Positions 40,401 to 45,990 of a DNA stretch of 64,000 nucleotides are shown here, piece by piece. The DNA comes from Closterium sp. NIES-65. Lineage: Eukaryota > Streptophyta > Zygnematophyceae > Desmidiales > Closteriaceae. The position numbers were made by a program, and so were the translations under genes. Location: the NCBI GenBank assembly GCA_948144175.1, contig CANXME010002486.1, positions 4,588,001 to 4,652,000 on the forward strand. Direction: 5' to 3'. The stretch's first letter is position 1, and each line of letters begins with the position of its first letter. The notes below the pieces were generated by a model. It saw only the letters and a program-made list of their open reading frames with translations, made no database searches and had not been told where the DNA came from.

Positions 40401-41048
40401 TGCTGTAGCGCTCACCTGCTGTAGTGCTCACCTGCTGTAGCTAGCGCTCACCTGCTGTAGCGCTCACCTGCTGTAGCGCTCACCTGCTGTAGCGCTCACC
40501 TGCTGCAGCGGCGAGAGGTCATGGTCGCCGCGGAACCGCTGCTTGTGAGGTAGCTCGTACATGTTCTGCTCCTCCGCATTCCCCGCTTCCGCCATTTCCC
40601 CTCCCGCATCCCCTTCCGCTTCCCCTTCCCCTTCCCCTCGTTGCCTTCTTTCCCGCCTCCCGTTCGTCCACCCTTGAGGCGCGCAGGCCTCTTCCCCCCA
40701 TTCCCTGCGCGCGCGCGCCTCGTCCCACGCCTCGCGGCCCCCTGGCTCGTTCTCGGCTCCTGAGCTTATCGCGCTGACGTCAGAAAGCGTCAGCCACGTG
40801 GGCATCTCATTCGCCTCGTGCTGACGTGTCGAATTACCGGAGCTGTTCAGACGGTCCAGATCGTCCCATCGGACGGCGGAGACGCGGCTCCTATTCGAAG
40901 CCACGCTCGCGACGGGTTTCGCAGCGTCGCTGCCGTGCGACGGAATCGTCGCCAGCGACGTCGCGTGCGACGTCGTCTGCCCTGATGGCCGCTGCTTGAG
41001 AGAAGTCTTGAGGGAAGGATGGAGAGGCGAGTCCTCATCGTCTCCCAT
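19369..41048 (-). CDS. SKOR/GORK-like Shaker potassium channel gene, thirteen exons, 3' end open
   Basis: Thirteen exons were assembled by homology and by GT-AG sites whose phases all agree. They give 2,127 coding bases, or 709 codons. Order: hydrophilic N-terminus (residues 1-265), S1-S2 (266-340), S3 (341-361), S4 (362-392), S5 (393-432), pore helix (433-474), filter and S6 (475-505), C-linker (506-600) and cyclic-nucleotide-binding domain (601-709). The filter reads TIGYGD, the K+ signature. S6 ([20 protein letters not shown]) and the linker (IKYMNRNHL) resemble plant outward rectifiers, which release K+ across the plasma membrane on depolarisation. Plant members continue into ankyrin repeats and a KHA domain; none is seen here. 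That part may lie left of the window beyond the copia nest, or be lost. Introns total about 19.5 kb. Outward rectification is inferred. Confidence 0.85.
19797..19914 (-). repeat. 17-bp minisatellite starting at the exon 12 5' splice site
   Basis: About seven units directly behind exon 12. The first unit is GTGAGGAGCTCACCCAG, an exact copy of exon end plus donor; later ones read GTGAGGAGCTGTGCCAG. Every unit junction is CCAG|GTGAGG. Confidence 0.9.
19915..19986 (-). CDS. Channel exon 12: cyclic-nucleotide-binding domain core
   Basis: 24 codons, phase 0 at both ends, from acceptor TTACCCAG to donor ACCCAG|GTGAGG. It reads [12 protein letters not shown]...AKELTQ, matching the phosphate-binding cassette region (GE-x-LLCN) of plant Shaker channels. 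The preceding donor (AAT|GTGGGT) is less certain than the others. Confidence 0.8.
20349..20516 (-). CDS. Channel exon 11: start of cyclic-nucleotide-binding domain
   Basis: 56 codons, phase 0. Acceptor CCAACAG|GTAGCGCG, donor AAT|GTGGGT. It encodes [20 protein letters not shown], then [12 protein letters not shown], matching the beta-roll of SKOR-type channels (GE-V-I-x-x-Q-G and Y-F-V-C-x-G blocks). Upstream, the acceptor and exon start are repeated three more times in decayed form. Confidence 0.85.
20562..20872 (-). repeat. Ladder of three decayed copies of the exon 11 acceptor and exon start
   Basis: Copies at about 20,562-20,623 ([18 protein letters not shown] still readable), 20,681-20,743 ([13 protein letters not shown]) and 20,823-20,872 (shortest). 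Each carries CCCAACAG-like acceptor sequence. Spacing is roughly 105-130 bp and decay grows with distance from the real exon. Confidence 0.8.
21000..21158 (-). CDS. Channel exon 10: C-linker
   Basis: 53 codons, phase 0. Acceptor ACCGCAG|CACGTGAGG, donor CAGATC|GTGAGT. It encodes [15 protein letters not shown], then [13 protein letters not shown] and [13 protein letters not shown], corresponding to the SKOR C-linker. A decayed copy of its 3' part lies at about 20,910-20,960. Confidence 0.85.
21228..21692 (-). repeat. Ladder of four copies of the exon 10 acceptor and exon start
   Basis: Copies at about 21,228-21,297, 21,352-21,416, 21,489-21,556 and 21,643-21,692 still read [22 protein letters not shown] peptides. 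Spacing is about 120-140 bp. Intronic sequence between copies is also related (T/C/A-rich CACCAACC words). Confidence 0.85.
21685..21905 (-). repeat. 20-bp minisatellite next to the outermost exon 10 copy
   Basis: About eleven 20-bp units. On the gene strand each contains CACCGCACCAG, the same pyrimidine/A-rich tract plus CAG that precedes the adjacent exon 10 copy (CACCCACCAG|CATGTG). It therefore looks like an amplified acceptor region. Confidence 0.8.
22060..22175 (-). repeat. 21-bp intronic minisatellite
   Basis: About five units; on the gene strand each contains GGAGGTGAGAGGG, a donor-like word (GAG|GTGAGA). It lies just downstream of the outermost exon 9 copy. It is open in several frames, so frames called here are not genes. 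Confidence 0.75.
22203..22399 (-). repeat. Two extra copies of the exon 9 3' end with its donor
   Basis: 22,203-22,269 and 22,331-22,399 repeat the end of exon 9 ([20 protein letters not shown]) followed by GTGCGA and GTGAGA. They are nearly identical to 22,461-22,527, with spacings of about 130 bp. Both are alternative 3' exon ends if spliced. Confidence 0.85.
22461..22585 (-). CDS. Channel exon 9: end of S6 and start of C-linker
   Basis: 125 bp, starting in phase 1 and ending in phase 0. Acceptor CTCGCAG|GCAACATC, donor AGGCAG|GTGAGA. It encodes (G)[18 protein letters not shown] and [10 protein letters not shown], close to the plant outward-rectifier linker. A copy of the acceptor and start ([11 protein letters not shown]) lies at about 22,660-22,700. 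Confidence 0.9.
22758..23656 (-). mobile_element. MITE-B3: hAT-like element in channel intron 8
   Basis: Perfect 8-bp duplication TACGGGGC (22,750-22,757 and 23,657-23,664). Ends are TAGGTATGATCA and the complement of TAGGGATGAGCA. GGGTCGGGTC subterminal runs and an interior are shared with 4,709-5,489. It lies within a region of exon 9-start copies. No coding capacity. Confidence 0.85.
24027..24119 (-). CDS. Channel exon 8: selectivity filter end and S6
   Basis: 93 bp, starting and ending in phase 1. Acceptor CCTCTCAG|GGTATGGC, donor CGTCG|GTGAGC. It encodes [15 protein letters not shown], then [14 protein letters not shown]. With exon 7 it gives TIGYGD. The Phe-Asp-Leu-Val in S6 corresponds to the position where SKOR/GORK have a gating-related Asp-Met-Ile/Val motif. 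Confidence 0.9.
24404..24735. repeat. Inverted repeat of a coding-like fragment (hairpin)
   Basis: Plus-strand 24,404-24,565 and minus-strand 24,735-24,575 encode similar peptides: [20 protein letters not shown] on one arm, [20 protein letters not shown] on the other. Arms are about 155 bp with a short loop near 24,570. I do not recognise the protein. The RNA of intron 7 could form a long imperfect hairpin. Confidence 0.75.
24795..26169 (-). repeat. 37-bp minisatellite made of the pore exon end plus its 5' splice site
   Basis: About 37 units occupy most of intron 7. On the gene strand each unit has 21 bases copied from the end of exon 7 (TCATCACCATGGCCACCATC and G) followed by 16 intron bases (GTGAGTGCAGCTTGAG). 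Every unit therefore shows a good 5' splice site. Two short interruptions (about 25,028-25,075 and 25,225-25,275) contain a GTCGACTCGATAGTCACC-like segment, hinting at a higher-order unit of about 200 bp. Confidence 0.95.
26170..26296 (-). CDS. Channel exon 7: pore helix
   Basis: 127 bp, from phase 0 to phase 1. Acceptor CTTGCAG|GAGGGC, donor CCATCG|GTGAGT. It encodes [12 protein letters not shown], then [20 protein letters not shown] and ATI, the pore helix before the GYGD filter. Its last 21 bases are the seed of the adjacent 37-bp array. Confidence 0.9.
26465..26558 (-). repeat. Two extra copies of the exon 6 3' end and donor (40-bp unit)
   Basis: Behind exon 6 the block ACCACCTACCCTCCGGACGA plus GGTGGGTGGG recurs twice at 40-bp spacing. 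Readings change from TTYPPDE to TTYPPDK to TTYRPD-stop. Both copies retain a GT after the exon-like part. Confidence 0.85.
26559..26679 (-). CDS. Channel exon 6: S5
   Basis: 121 bp, entered in phase 2 and leaving in phase 0. Acceptor TTACAGAG|GGACATCC, donor GACGAG|GTGGGT. It encodes [20 protein letters not shown] and [20 protein letters not shown], matching S4-S5 linker and S5 of plant outward rectifiers. The acceptor was chosen because only it fits the phase of exon 5. Confidence 0.85.
26766..26993 (-). repeat. Two extra copies of the exon 6 acceptor and exon start
   Basis: Copies at about 26,766-26,823 ([14 protein letters not shown]) and 26,922-26,993 ([14 protein letters not shown]), each preceded by CCCAGGTTGCAG-like sequence, at spacings of about 140-165 bp. 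Confidence 0.85.
27216..27307 (-). CDS. Channel exon 5: S4 voltage sensor
   Basis: 92 bp, phase 0 to phase 2. Acceptor TTTGCCAG|CTGGCAG, donor CCACAG|GTGTGT. It encodes [20 protein letters not shown] and [10 protein letters not shown]. The Arg residues of [15 protein letters not shown] fit the S4 pattern. A nearer acceptor (GGCAG|GGGGG) exists but would break the frame. Confidence 0.85.
27556..28035 (+). mobile_element. MITE-A3: GACGC-type hAT-like element in channel intron 4
   Basis: Perfect 8-bp duplication AGAGAGAC (27,548-27,555 and 28,036-28,043). Inverted ends CTGGGTGGAGAAAGACGC are followed by GCGTCCTGCGTC-type subterminal repeats. The interior matches MITE-A2 in opposite orientation. 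No coding capacity. Confidence 0.9.
28095..28880. repeat. 19-bp minisatellite, about 40 units, each with a TGACGT word
   Basis: The unit reads ACATGATAACAATGACGTT with point variants (CATCATAAC, CTGGATAAC, AACAACGTT) arranged in a repeated higher-order pattern. It fills most of intron 4. TGACGTTA resembles the core recognised by plant TGA/CREB-type bZIP factors; a regulatory role is only a possibility. Confidence 0.9.
29013..29076 (-). CDS. Channel exon 4: S3
   Basis: 64 bp, entered in phase 2 and leaving in phase 0. Acceptor GCTGGCAG|GTACCTGTG, donor TTCCAG|GTACCA. With the previous exon it encodes (R)[20 protein letters not shown] and Q, the conserved S3 block FIVD-x-L-x-x-x-PWD of plant Shaker channels. 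Confidence 0.9.
29505..30170 (-). repeat. Two extra copies of the exon 3 3' part
   Basis: At about 30,098-30,170 the copy reads [20 protein letters not shown] before a stop. At about 29,505-29,605 a more decayed copy reads DNLLVTFVI, then after a frame slip KDR and VCNHWSSVT, ending CACCAG|GTGACG, still with a donor. Each is 500-600 bp or less from the next. Confidence 0.75.
30213..30437 (-). CDS. Channel exon 3: S1 and S2
   Basis: 225 bp, entered in phase 2 and leaving in phase 2. Acceptor CTCCCAG|CTACCTG, donor GCCACTAG|GTGAGG. It encodes [20 protein letters not shown] then PLEFSFLP, the conserved Y-S-x-F-x-T-P-x-E-F signature at S1, and [19 protein letters not shown] for S2. Confidence 0.9.
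30521..30600 (-). repeat. Extra copy of exon 3 acceptor and 5' part
   Basis: It reads [25 protein letters not shown] after a CTCTCAG acceptor, then diverges. It is nearly identical to the first 75 bases of exon 3 and lies about 160 bp upstream on the gene strand. Confidence 0.85.
30724..30888 (-). repeat. 24-bp minisatellite in channel intron 2
   Basis: About seven near-identical 24-bp units. On the gene strand each contains CACCCTTCACAGCTCG, a pyrimidine-rich stretch plus CAG resembling an acceptor. Because 24 is a multiple of three, several meaningless frames stay open through it. Confidence 0.85.
30893..31076 (-). repeat. Copy of the exon 2 3' end followed by a GGTGAGTGA array
   Basis: 31,007-31,076 repeats the end of exon 2 ([12 protein letters not shown] and AFDNG) with its GGGTGAGTGATG donor. 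Behind it, units of about 18-21 bp based on GGGTGAGTGAGGGGTGATGA continue to 30,893, each repeating the donor word. Confidence 0.85.
31207..31451 (-). CDS. Channel exon 2: N-terminal region before S1
   Basis: 245 bp, phase 0 to phase 2. Acceptor CCCCCCAG|CTTCTGAAC, donor GATAATGG|GTGAGT. It encodes a hydrophilic segment starting [13 protein letters not shown] and ending [13 protein letters not shown]; the last part matches the conserved PDN-R/G-W/Y stretch before S1. The first half has no clear family match, so its use is less certain. Confidence 0.7.
31521..32170 (-). repeat. Ladder of five decayed copies of the exon 2 acceptor and exon start
   Basis: Copies at about 31,521-31,594, 31,670-31,728, 31,810-31,885, 31,945-32,020 and 32,110-32,170 match 31,385-31,455. 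Peptides run from [20 protein letters not shown] to [18 protein letters not shown], with increasing decay. Spacing is about 140 bp. Confidence 0.85.
32233..32587 (+). mobile_element. Truncated chromovirus 3' end (chromodomain)
   Basis: This repeats 39,020-39,370 almost exactly: the C-terminus of the gypsy polyprotein, including chromodomain-type sequence ([21 protein letters not shown]) and the terminal stop. It directly precedes the 5' LTR of the complete element, so two elements share that LTR. The left edge at about 32,233 meets channel intron sequence. Confidence 0.85.
32588..33352 (+). repeat. Gypsy 5' LTR
   Basis: 765 bp. It is 34 bp longer than the 3' LTR, mainly through a 30-bp tandem duplication (CTTCCAACCCATCAAAGTGA unit, about 32,748-32,807) and a 4-5 bp ACTAA repeat. 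Confidence 0.95.
33889..35400 (+). pseudogene. gag: Gypsy gag
   Basis: An acidic His/Glu/Asn-rich repeat region (33,900-34,090) leads to a coiled-coil-like segment (34,150-34,410), a Pro-rich linker and a retrotransposon Gag domain ([19 protein letters not shown], about 34,567, onward to 35,050). Frames change near 34,090 and again near 35,215 (a GGGGGG run). The zinc knuckle in the new frame ([14 protein letters not shown], about 35,258) has Phe where the fourth ligand Cys should be. Confidence 0.8.
35421..36591 (+). pseudogene. pol: Gypsy protease and start of reverse transcriptase
   Basis: The protease site [12 protein letters not shown] is at about 35,912, with the family's second block [13 protein letters not shown] near 36,130. 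A frame shift near 36,290 leads into the RT N-terminus ([31 protein letters not shown]). TAG at 36,591-36,593 interrupts. Confidence 0.8.
36592..39375 (+). pseudogene. pol: Gypsy RT, RNase H, integrase and chromodomain
   Basis: [21 protein letters not shown] (36,637), [13 protein letters not shown] (36,767), a TAG at 36,937-36,939, then [11 protein letters not shown] (36,958) with intact YLDD. RNase [17 protein letters not shown] (37,402) and [17 protein letters not shown] (37,507). Integrase: HHCC finger (about 38,005-38,130), then core residues in DFITDLPKT (38,216) and SDRDPRF (38,395) and the E of [14 protein letters not shown] (38,491). The C-terminus has a chromodomain (about 39,085-39,230), which in plants guides integration by binding histone marks. 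The stretch 36,940-39,375 is one open frame. Confidence 0.9.
39371..40101 (+). repeat. Gypsy 3' LTR
   Basis: 731 bp, very similar to the 5' LTR but with one copy of the 30-bp unit and scattered substitutions. GCTAC follows its CA end. Confidence 0.95.
40175..40499 (-). repeat. 16-bp minisatellite starting at the exon 1 5' splice site
   Basis: About 20 units. On the gene strand the first unit abuts exon 1: CTGCAGCAG|GTGAGCGC, and each unit is GTGAGCGCTACAGCAG, so every junction reads AGCAG|GTGAGC. Two units carry a 4-bp CTAG insertion. The array ends near the gypsy 3' LTR. Confidence 0.9.
40500..41048 (-). CDS. Channel exon 1: N-terminal cytoplasmic region
   Basis: 183 codons from ATG at 41,048 to donor CAGCAG|GTGAGC, phase 0. 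The peptide is hydrophilic, Ser/Arg/Glu-rich ([17 protein letters not shown] start; ends [20 protein letters not shown]). It has no family match by eye. It is assigned to the channel because strand, phase and position fit, and because its donor shows the same splice-junction array as other channel exons. It could also be a separate gene. Confidence 0.55.
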
Positions 41049-41809
41049 GACGGGTAAATCTAGGACGCGCGTGGAGCCGAGAGCGAACAGCTGGAGATCT
41101 AGGCGTACATAAACTGCATGCTTCCACAGCGTTACTCGGCATTCCGCTGCTTTCCTGGGCTGTTGAGCTTACCTTTTCTAATCCGCTAATCCCAAGGCTC
41201 GAACAAGTCATGTGGCACTCCCAAGAGTTCCTGTGAAGCAAGCTCAGTGAGCTTGCTGTTGAACAATTTTCGGAGAGGTTGGGTACGGTACGGGGTCAAG
41301 GATGTTTGGGATACTCCTAGCGGAGTCGCGGTGAGTGGAGTGCAAAAAATATCTTCGATACATCAGCACTCGTTAACAACGCTAAGTGTTCCAGAAACCT
41401 GCAATTCCAGTTTCACAAGTTCATATCAGAAAACAATATTACTCGTTTCTTCACCAACTCTGTAACCGCAATTCCGTGTTGTAATATTATGCTGGAAATA
41501 GGCGGTTCTACGTGTGAAAAACGGTTTTCAGGAGCATATGATCGTTCACTGAGATGTATATGGAGGAAATTGAATTTCTCTTTAAAATCCGTATTTACGA
41601 ACATGTAGTGTTGATTATTGCTGCTATTAATGTAAAAACGCGTCTTCGCAGCAATTCCTCTCCAGAACTAAGGTGCCAGACTGTTCGAATCGCGTGGTAA
41701 ACGCGACTCATTCTGACACAAACATTTTGAGATTGCGAGTCGCGTGGGGAAACTTGGATGTGGTGTGGGCTCGGGGGGGGAACCTGCCCACGGACGGACT
41801 GCACGCACG
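41049..41809. promoter_or_regulatory. Upstream region of the channel gene, shared head-to-head with the F-box/LRR gene
   Basis: About 760 bp without a convincing gene or repeat. Before Copia-IV inserted at 41,810, only about 0.96 kb separated the two start codons (41,048 minus and 49,456 plus), so this would have been a divergent promoter. No TATA box or factor site could be assigned. Confidence 0.4.
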
Positions 41810-42253
41810 TGAGAAACTTAGAACAAGAATGAATGACTAAGGAATGGAAGTGATACAAATATGCAACCCTAGAAATGTGTATCCCATATAGGCTACCCCA
41901 CTATAGCCTACACAATATTATAATTTGACACACCCCCATAGACAAAGTGGGGGAGAACAAGGGGTCACAAGACCAGTCAAGCAAAGCAGACAAAGCTCAG
42001 GGTGGATCACAACGTCACCACACAGTCCGAGCACAAGGTCAAGGCCACAAGGCCAGTTCACATGCAGAAGTACACACATATATAAGGCTAAACAAGTAAG
42101 AACAGGTAGATATATGTAAGAGTACAAGCAAGGTCAAGGGGTGAGCAAGTGAGACAAGACAGGCACAAGACCCAGCTGAGTGCAGAAGCGCTGATAATCA
42201 CAAGGCGGAAGTGCCTTGGTGAAGACATCAGCAGTGTTGGCCTCAGAGGCCAC

Positions 42254-43400
42254 CTACGCAAGTCGCAACTGACCACGCTGTTGCAACTCACGAGCAAGAA
42301 AGTAGCGGAGAGCAATGTGCTTCGTTCTGTGCTCCACTCTGTGCTCCCGACACAAGGCCAGCATGGCCTTGTTGTCTACGTACAGCACTGGAGGACAACG
42401 AGGCGGCTCTCCGAGGTCAGTCAGCAGGTAGGTGAGCCCGCAAAGCTCCTGTGCAGCCATGGCCCCGGCGTAGATCTCAGCCTCACAACTGGAGCCGAGA
42501 ACAGAAGACAAGCGAGTAGCCCGCCACGAAACAGAGCCGGAACCAAGACTGAAGGTGTAACCCTGTGACGACCGCTGCGTAGCCTGGTCATCAGCCCAAG
42601 AAGTGTCCGCGTGCCCAGTGAGGACCACTGGACTCCGCCCTCCAAGCACTAGCCCCATGCCCGACGTACTGCACAAGTAGCGCAACACCCTCTTCTCTGC
42701 AGCCATGTGCTCTGGTCTGTGTCTCCGAGGAGCAACATAGCGTGCAAGAATGCTAAGAGGGTATGCAAGGTCAGGTCGTGTGCAGGTCATCAGGTACATG
42801 AGGCAGCCAACAAGCTCTGGGTACGGGCCACTCGACTCTACGGACTCATCCGAAGGCAGAGCTGAGAGCGAGTGGCGAGTAGGCAGAGGAGTGGCCTGAG
42901 GCGAGAAGTACGTGAAGCCGAAGCGCTGAAGGACCTGCTGCACCATGTGTGACTGAGTCAGGGTAATGGTGCGGCGTGCTCTGTTCCGGGTGATCTGCAA
43001 GCGAAGGTAGCTGCGCATTTCACCCAGGTCTGTGCACGTGTGTCTCTTCTGCAGCTCAGACTTCACGTGGGCGAGTCCAGCAGTGTCAGCAGTGGCAAAG
43101 ACCAAGTCGTCGACGTACACGAGGATGTAGAACGGCGGCAGAGAGGTGTCGGTGCGTAGAAACAGCGACGGGTCAGCAGTAGAGGGAGCAAACCCAAGAG
43201 CCGCAAGCGTAGTCCTCAGTGTGTCGTGCCACTCACGCGGTGCCTGGCGGAGACCGTAGACTGGCCGTCGGAGGCTCCACTGGGTGCCAGGAGGAAAAGT
43301 CCCAGTGAAGCCAGGTGGACGGCGAAGCCAGATCTCCTCGTGCAGGCTACCCTGCAAGAACGCAGTGCTGAAGTAGAGGAGAGTGAAGCTCGTAGTCGCG
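42254..43400 (-). pseudogene. pol: Copia-IV RT C-terminal half and RNase H
   Basis: Open frame from LQGSLHEEIWLRRPPGF through VYGLRQAPREWHD, the catalytic LVYVDDLVFATAD and RNase H blocks (HADTSWADDQA, SSCEAEIYAGAM, LYVDNKAMLAL). A frame break near 43,370 separates it from the RT N-terminus: the DFSTAF block is damaged by a small deletion. Confidence 0.85.
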
Positions 43401-44300
43401 CTGAGCGGCTATGTGCAGCAGCACCCGAAGAGTAGTCATCTTCGGGGTGGGAGAGAAGGTCTGAAAGTAGTCAACTCCCTGCCGCTGACTGAAGCCACGA
43501 GCAACGTACCGTGCCTTGAAGACAGGTGGAGAGCCCGGCGGCCGCTTCACCCTGAAGATCCTCATGCCACTGACGATGTTCGCCCCAGGAGGGGGAACCG
43601 CGTCAACGTAGGTGCCTGTGGACTTCCAGGAAGCCATCTCTGCATCCATAGCTGCCTGCCACTGAGAGGAGTAGGGACCCTCTACGGCCTCCGCGTAAGA
43701 GCGCGGAGTCAGGATGTCAAGTGCATCCGGGTCTCCCTTAGGGGTAAGTAGTACGGACGCGAGATGAGGTGAAGCAGCAGCCAGACACTGGAACTCCTCC
43801 TGCCTGTCTTCAAGGACGTCCGTGCCAAGAGCACACTCACCCCCGACGGACGGAGGACAGACAGACGCAGACTCAGCAACGAGACTAGCAGCGTAGTCTA
43901 GACGACAGCGAGCAGCAAAGTCGACGAGCTCAGCCATTAGGGCAGACGCAGCAGCGGACTCGAAAGAGGGGTCAGTGACGTCAGTAGCAAGGAGACGCGT
44001 GACAGTAGGACTGGCAGCACGAAGAGAGTTGGACTCCGGGTCGGCAAGGGCAGGAAGAGAGGACTCAGGAGGAGAGGGCAAAGGGGCACGCAGAGGAGCA
44101 GTGGATGGACGCAGAGACATCCGGTGTGTGCCAGGGACAGGAGGAGGATGCTGACGCGAACCGCTACCACTAGTGCAGGTAGCACGAACAGGCGATGCAG
44201 GGCAAGACACTCAGCAAGACCTCCAGTAGGACCAGTGTAGGGAGAAGGAGCAGGTAGTGGGCACTCTAAGGGAGGAGGAAGACCAAGAACCTGCTGAAGG
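43347..44300 (-). pseudogene. pol: Copia-IV linker and RT N-terminal half
   Basis: It reads through a Ser/Pro-rich linker, then SYAEAVEGPYSSQWQAAMDA, RVKRPPGSPPVFKARYVARG and FQTFSPTPKMTTLRVLLH. The last residues diverge where the frame breaks. The preceding Ala/Gly-rich linker runs in another frame to about 44,905. Confidence 0.8.
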
Positions 44301-45990
44301 AGCGGAACGAAGTACGGCCGAGGCCGCGCGGCGACTCCAGACACAGCAGGGACAGCACCAGCACCTCCAGCGGCAGCACCAGCGCCAACAGCACCTCCAG
44401 CTCCAGGACCTCCAGCAGCACGAGCAGCACCCACAACAGGACCGCCGCCAGGACTGACAGCAGTAGCCTTAGCGCCAACACCCTCAGCTGCCCCGACTCC
44501 AGTCGCACTTGCAGGCCCAGCAGCTCCAGCACTCCCAGGACTAGCACCTCCGAGACCGGCGGCACCAGCACCCTCAGCAGCCGGAGAAGCACCAGCTTCA
44601 GAAGTACGCCCTGAGCGTCGGGCATACCACTCGCGCAGCTCCTGTGGAGAGAGTGGCTCCCGCCAAGACGAAGCACTCGGAGAACCACCAGGCATAGCAC
44701 CGCCAGACGCCACACGAGTAGGTCCAGCGGCCGCGGGCTCCGCACCACCAGGCTCAGCAGCTCCAGACTCAGCACCCCAAGGCTCAACAGCTCCAGAAGC
44801 AGCTCCCCCAGGCTCAGCAGCTCCAGACGCAGCACCCCCAGGCAAAGGACCCCCAGGCTCAGCACCCCCAGTCGTAGCACCCCCAGGCTCAGCACCCCCC
44901 GACACAGCACCCCAGGCTCAGCACCCACTTGTGTAGCACCCCCTGAGTCAGCACCCCCAAGCTCAGCACCCGCAGCAGTACCAGAGTCACCAGCAACCTC
45001 GACCAGCTCGACTGCGTCTACCTGGGACACACCTGAAGGGGCAGGACCCTGAGGAGGGAGGGGGTCTACCTGGGGGGGACCTAGCACAAGGAAGTGCAGC
45101 GGTGGGGGGAGGGAAGGAGTGCGGTAGGGGAAGAGACGGTAGTAGGGGACTGACTTGTCAAACGTGACGTCCTGAGAGGACAGAACACGACGAGAGGAGG
45201 GGTGGTAGAACTGCCACCCTGGTGTGTCAGGGGGGAAGCCAAGGAAGACACAAGGAGCAGCACGAGGGGACAGCTTGTCCGCAGACAAGTCGCGGACAAA
45301 CGCCCGAGATCCCCAGACACGGAACGCAGACGCATCGCCTACCTTCCCGGTCCACAACAGAGCTGGGGAGGTCTCCGGCATGGAGACCCTGGGGTGAAGG
45401 TTGATCTGATGCGCCGCGTACCGAACCGCAAACGGCCACAGAAAGTGGGGGGCAGCCGCATGCATCATGGACGTACGAGCGACGTCCATGACCATGCCAA
45501 TGCGGCGCTCTGCAATCCTTTTTTGCTGTGGAGAGTCCGGAAGCGTAAAGGTCTGGCGGATGCCTCGCGCATAGCAGTAGGCTCGCAGAAGGCCAGAGGA
45601 GAACTCTCCGCCTCGGTCAGAGTGCAGACGCAAAACAGGAAAGTCCGAGCCGAAGCTCCTCCTGAGCTGGAGACGAGCTGCGCGGATCCAGTCGATCAAC
45701 ACCTCAATGACATCACCCTTGCTGTGCAAGGGGAAGACTGAGGTGTAACGCGAGTAGTCGTCAACCACCAGCAGGAAGTAGCGCTCGTGACCCTGTCCAC
45801 GGACGCAGGCCGGGCCCCACACGTCCATGTGAAGCATCTGCAGCGGGGCCTCTGTCGGGGGAAACTGAGAGGAGTGAGGGGCAGCCCGGAGCCGTCCCTC
45901 GACACAGGGAACACAGGAAGGACCAGGCCCTAGAGGAAGGGGAGGGACGGACCGGGGGAGACCAGAGACAAGGACACGGTAAGCCATGCC
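44300..45990 (-). pseudogene. pol: Copia-IV integrase
   Basis: Contains CVEGRLRAAPHSSQFP (end of the zinc finger), then LHMDVWGPACV, FPVLRLHSDRGGEFSSG and TLPDSPQQKRIAERRIGM, so all three catalytic residues are visible. QQKRIAERR replaces the usual QQNGIAERR. After the core (KLSPRAAPCVFLGFPPD, about 45,240) it enters the linker. One open frame. Confidence 0.85.
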
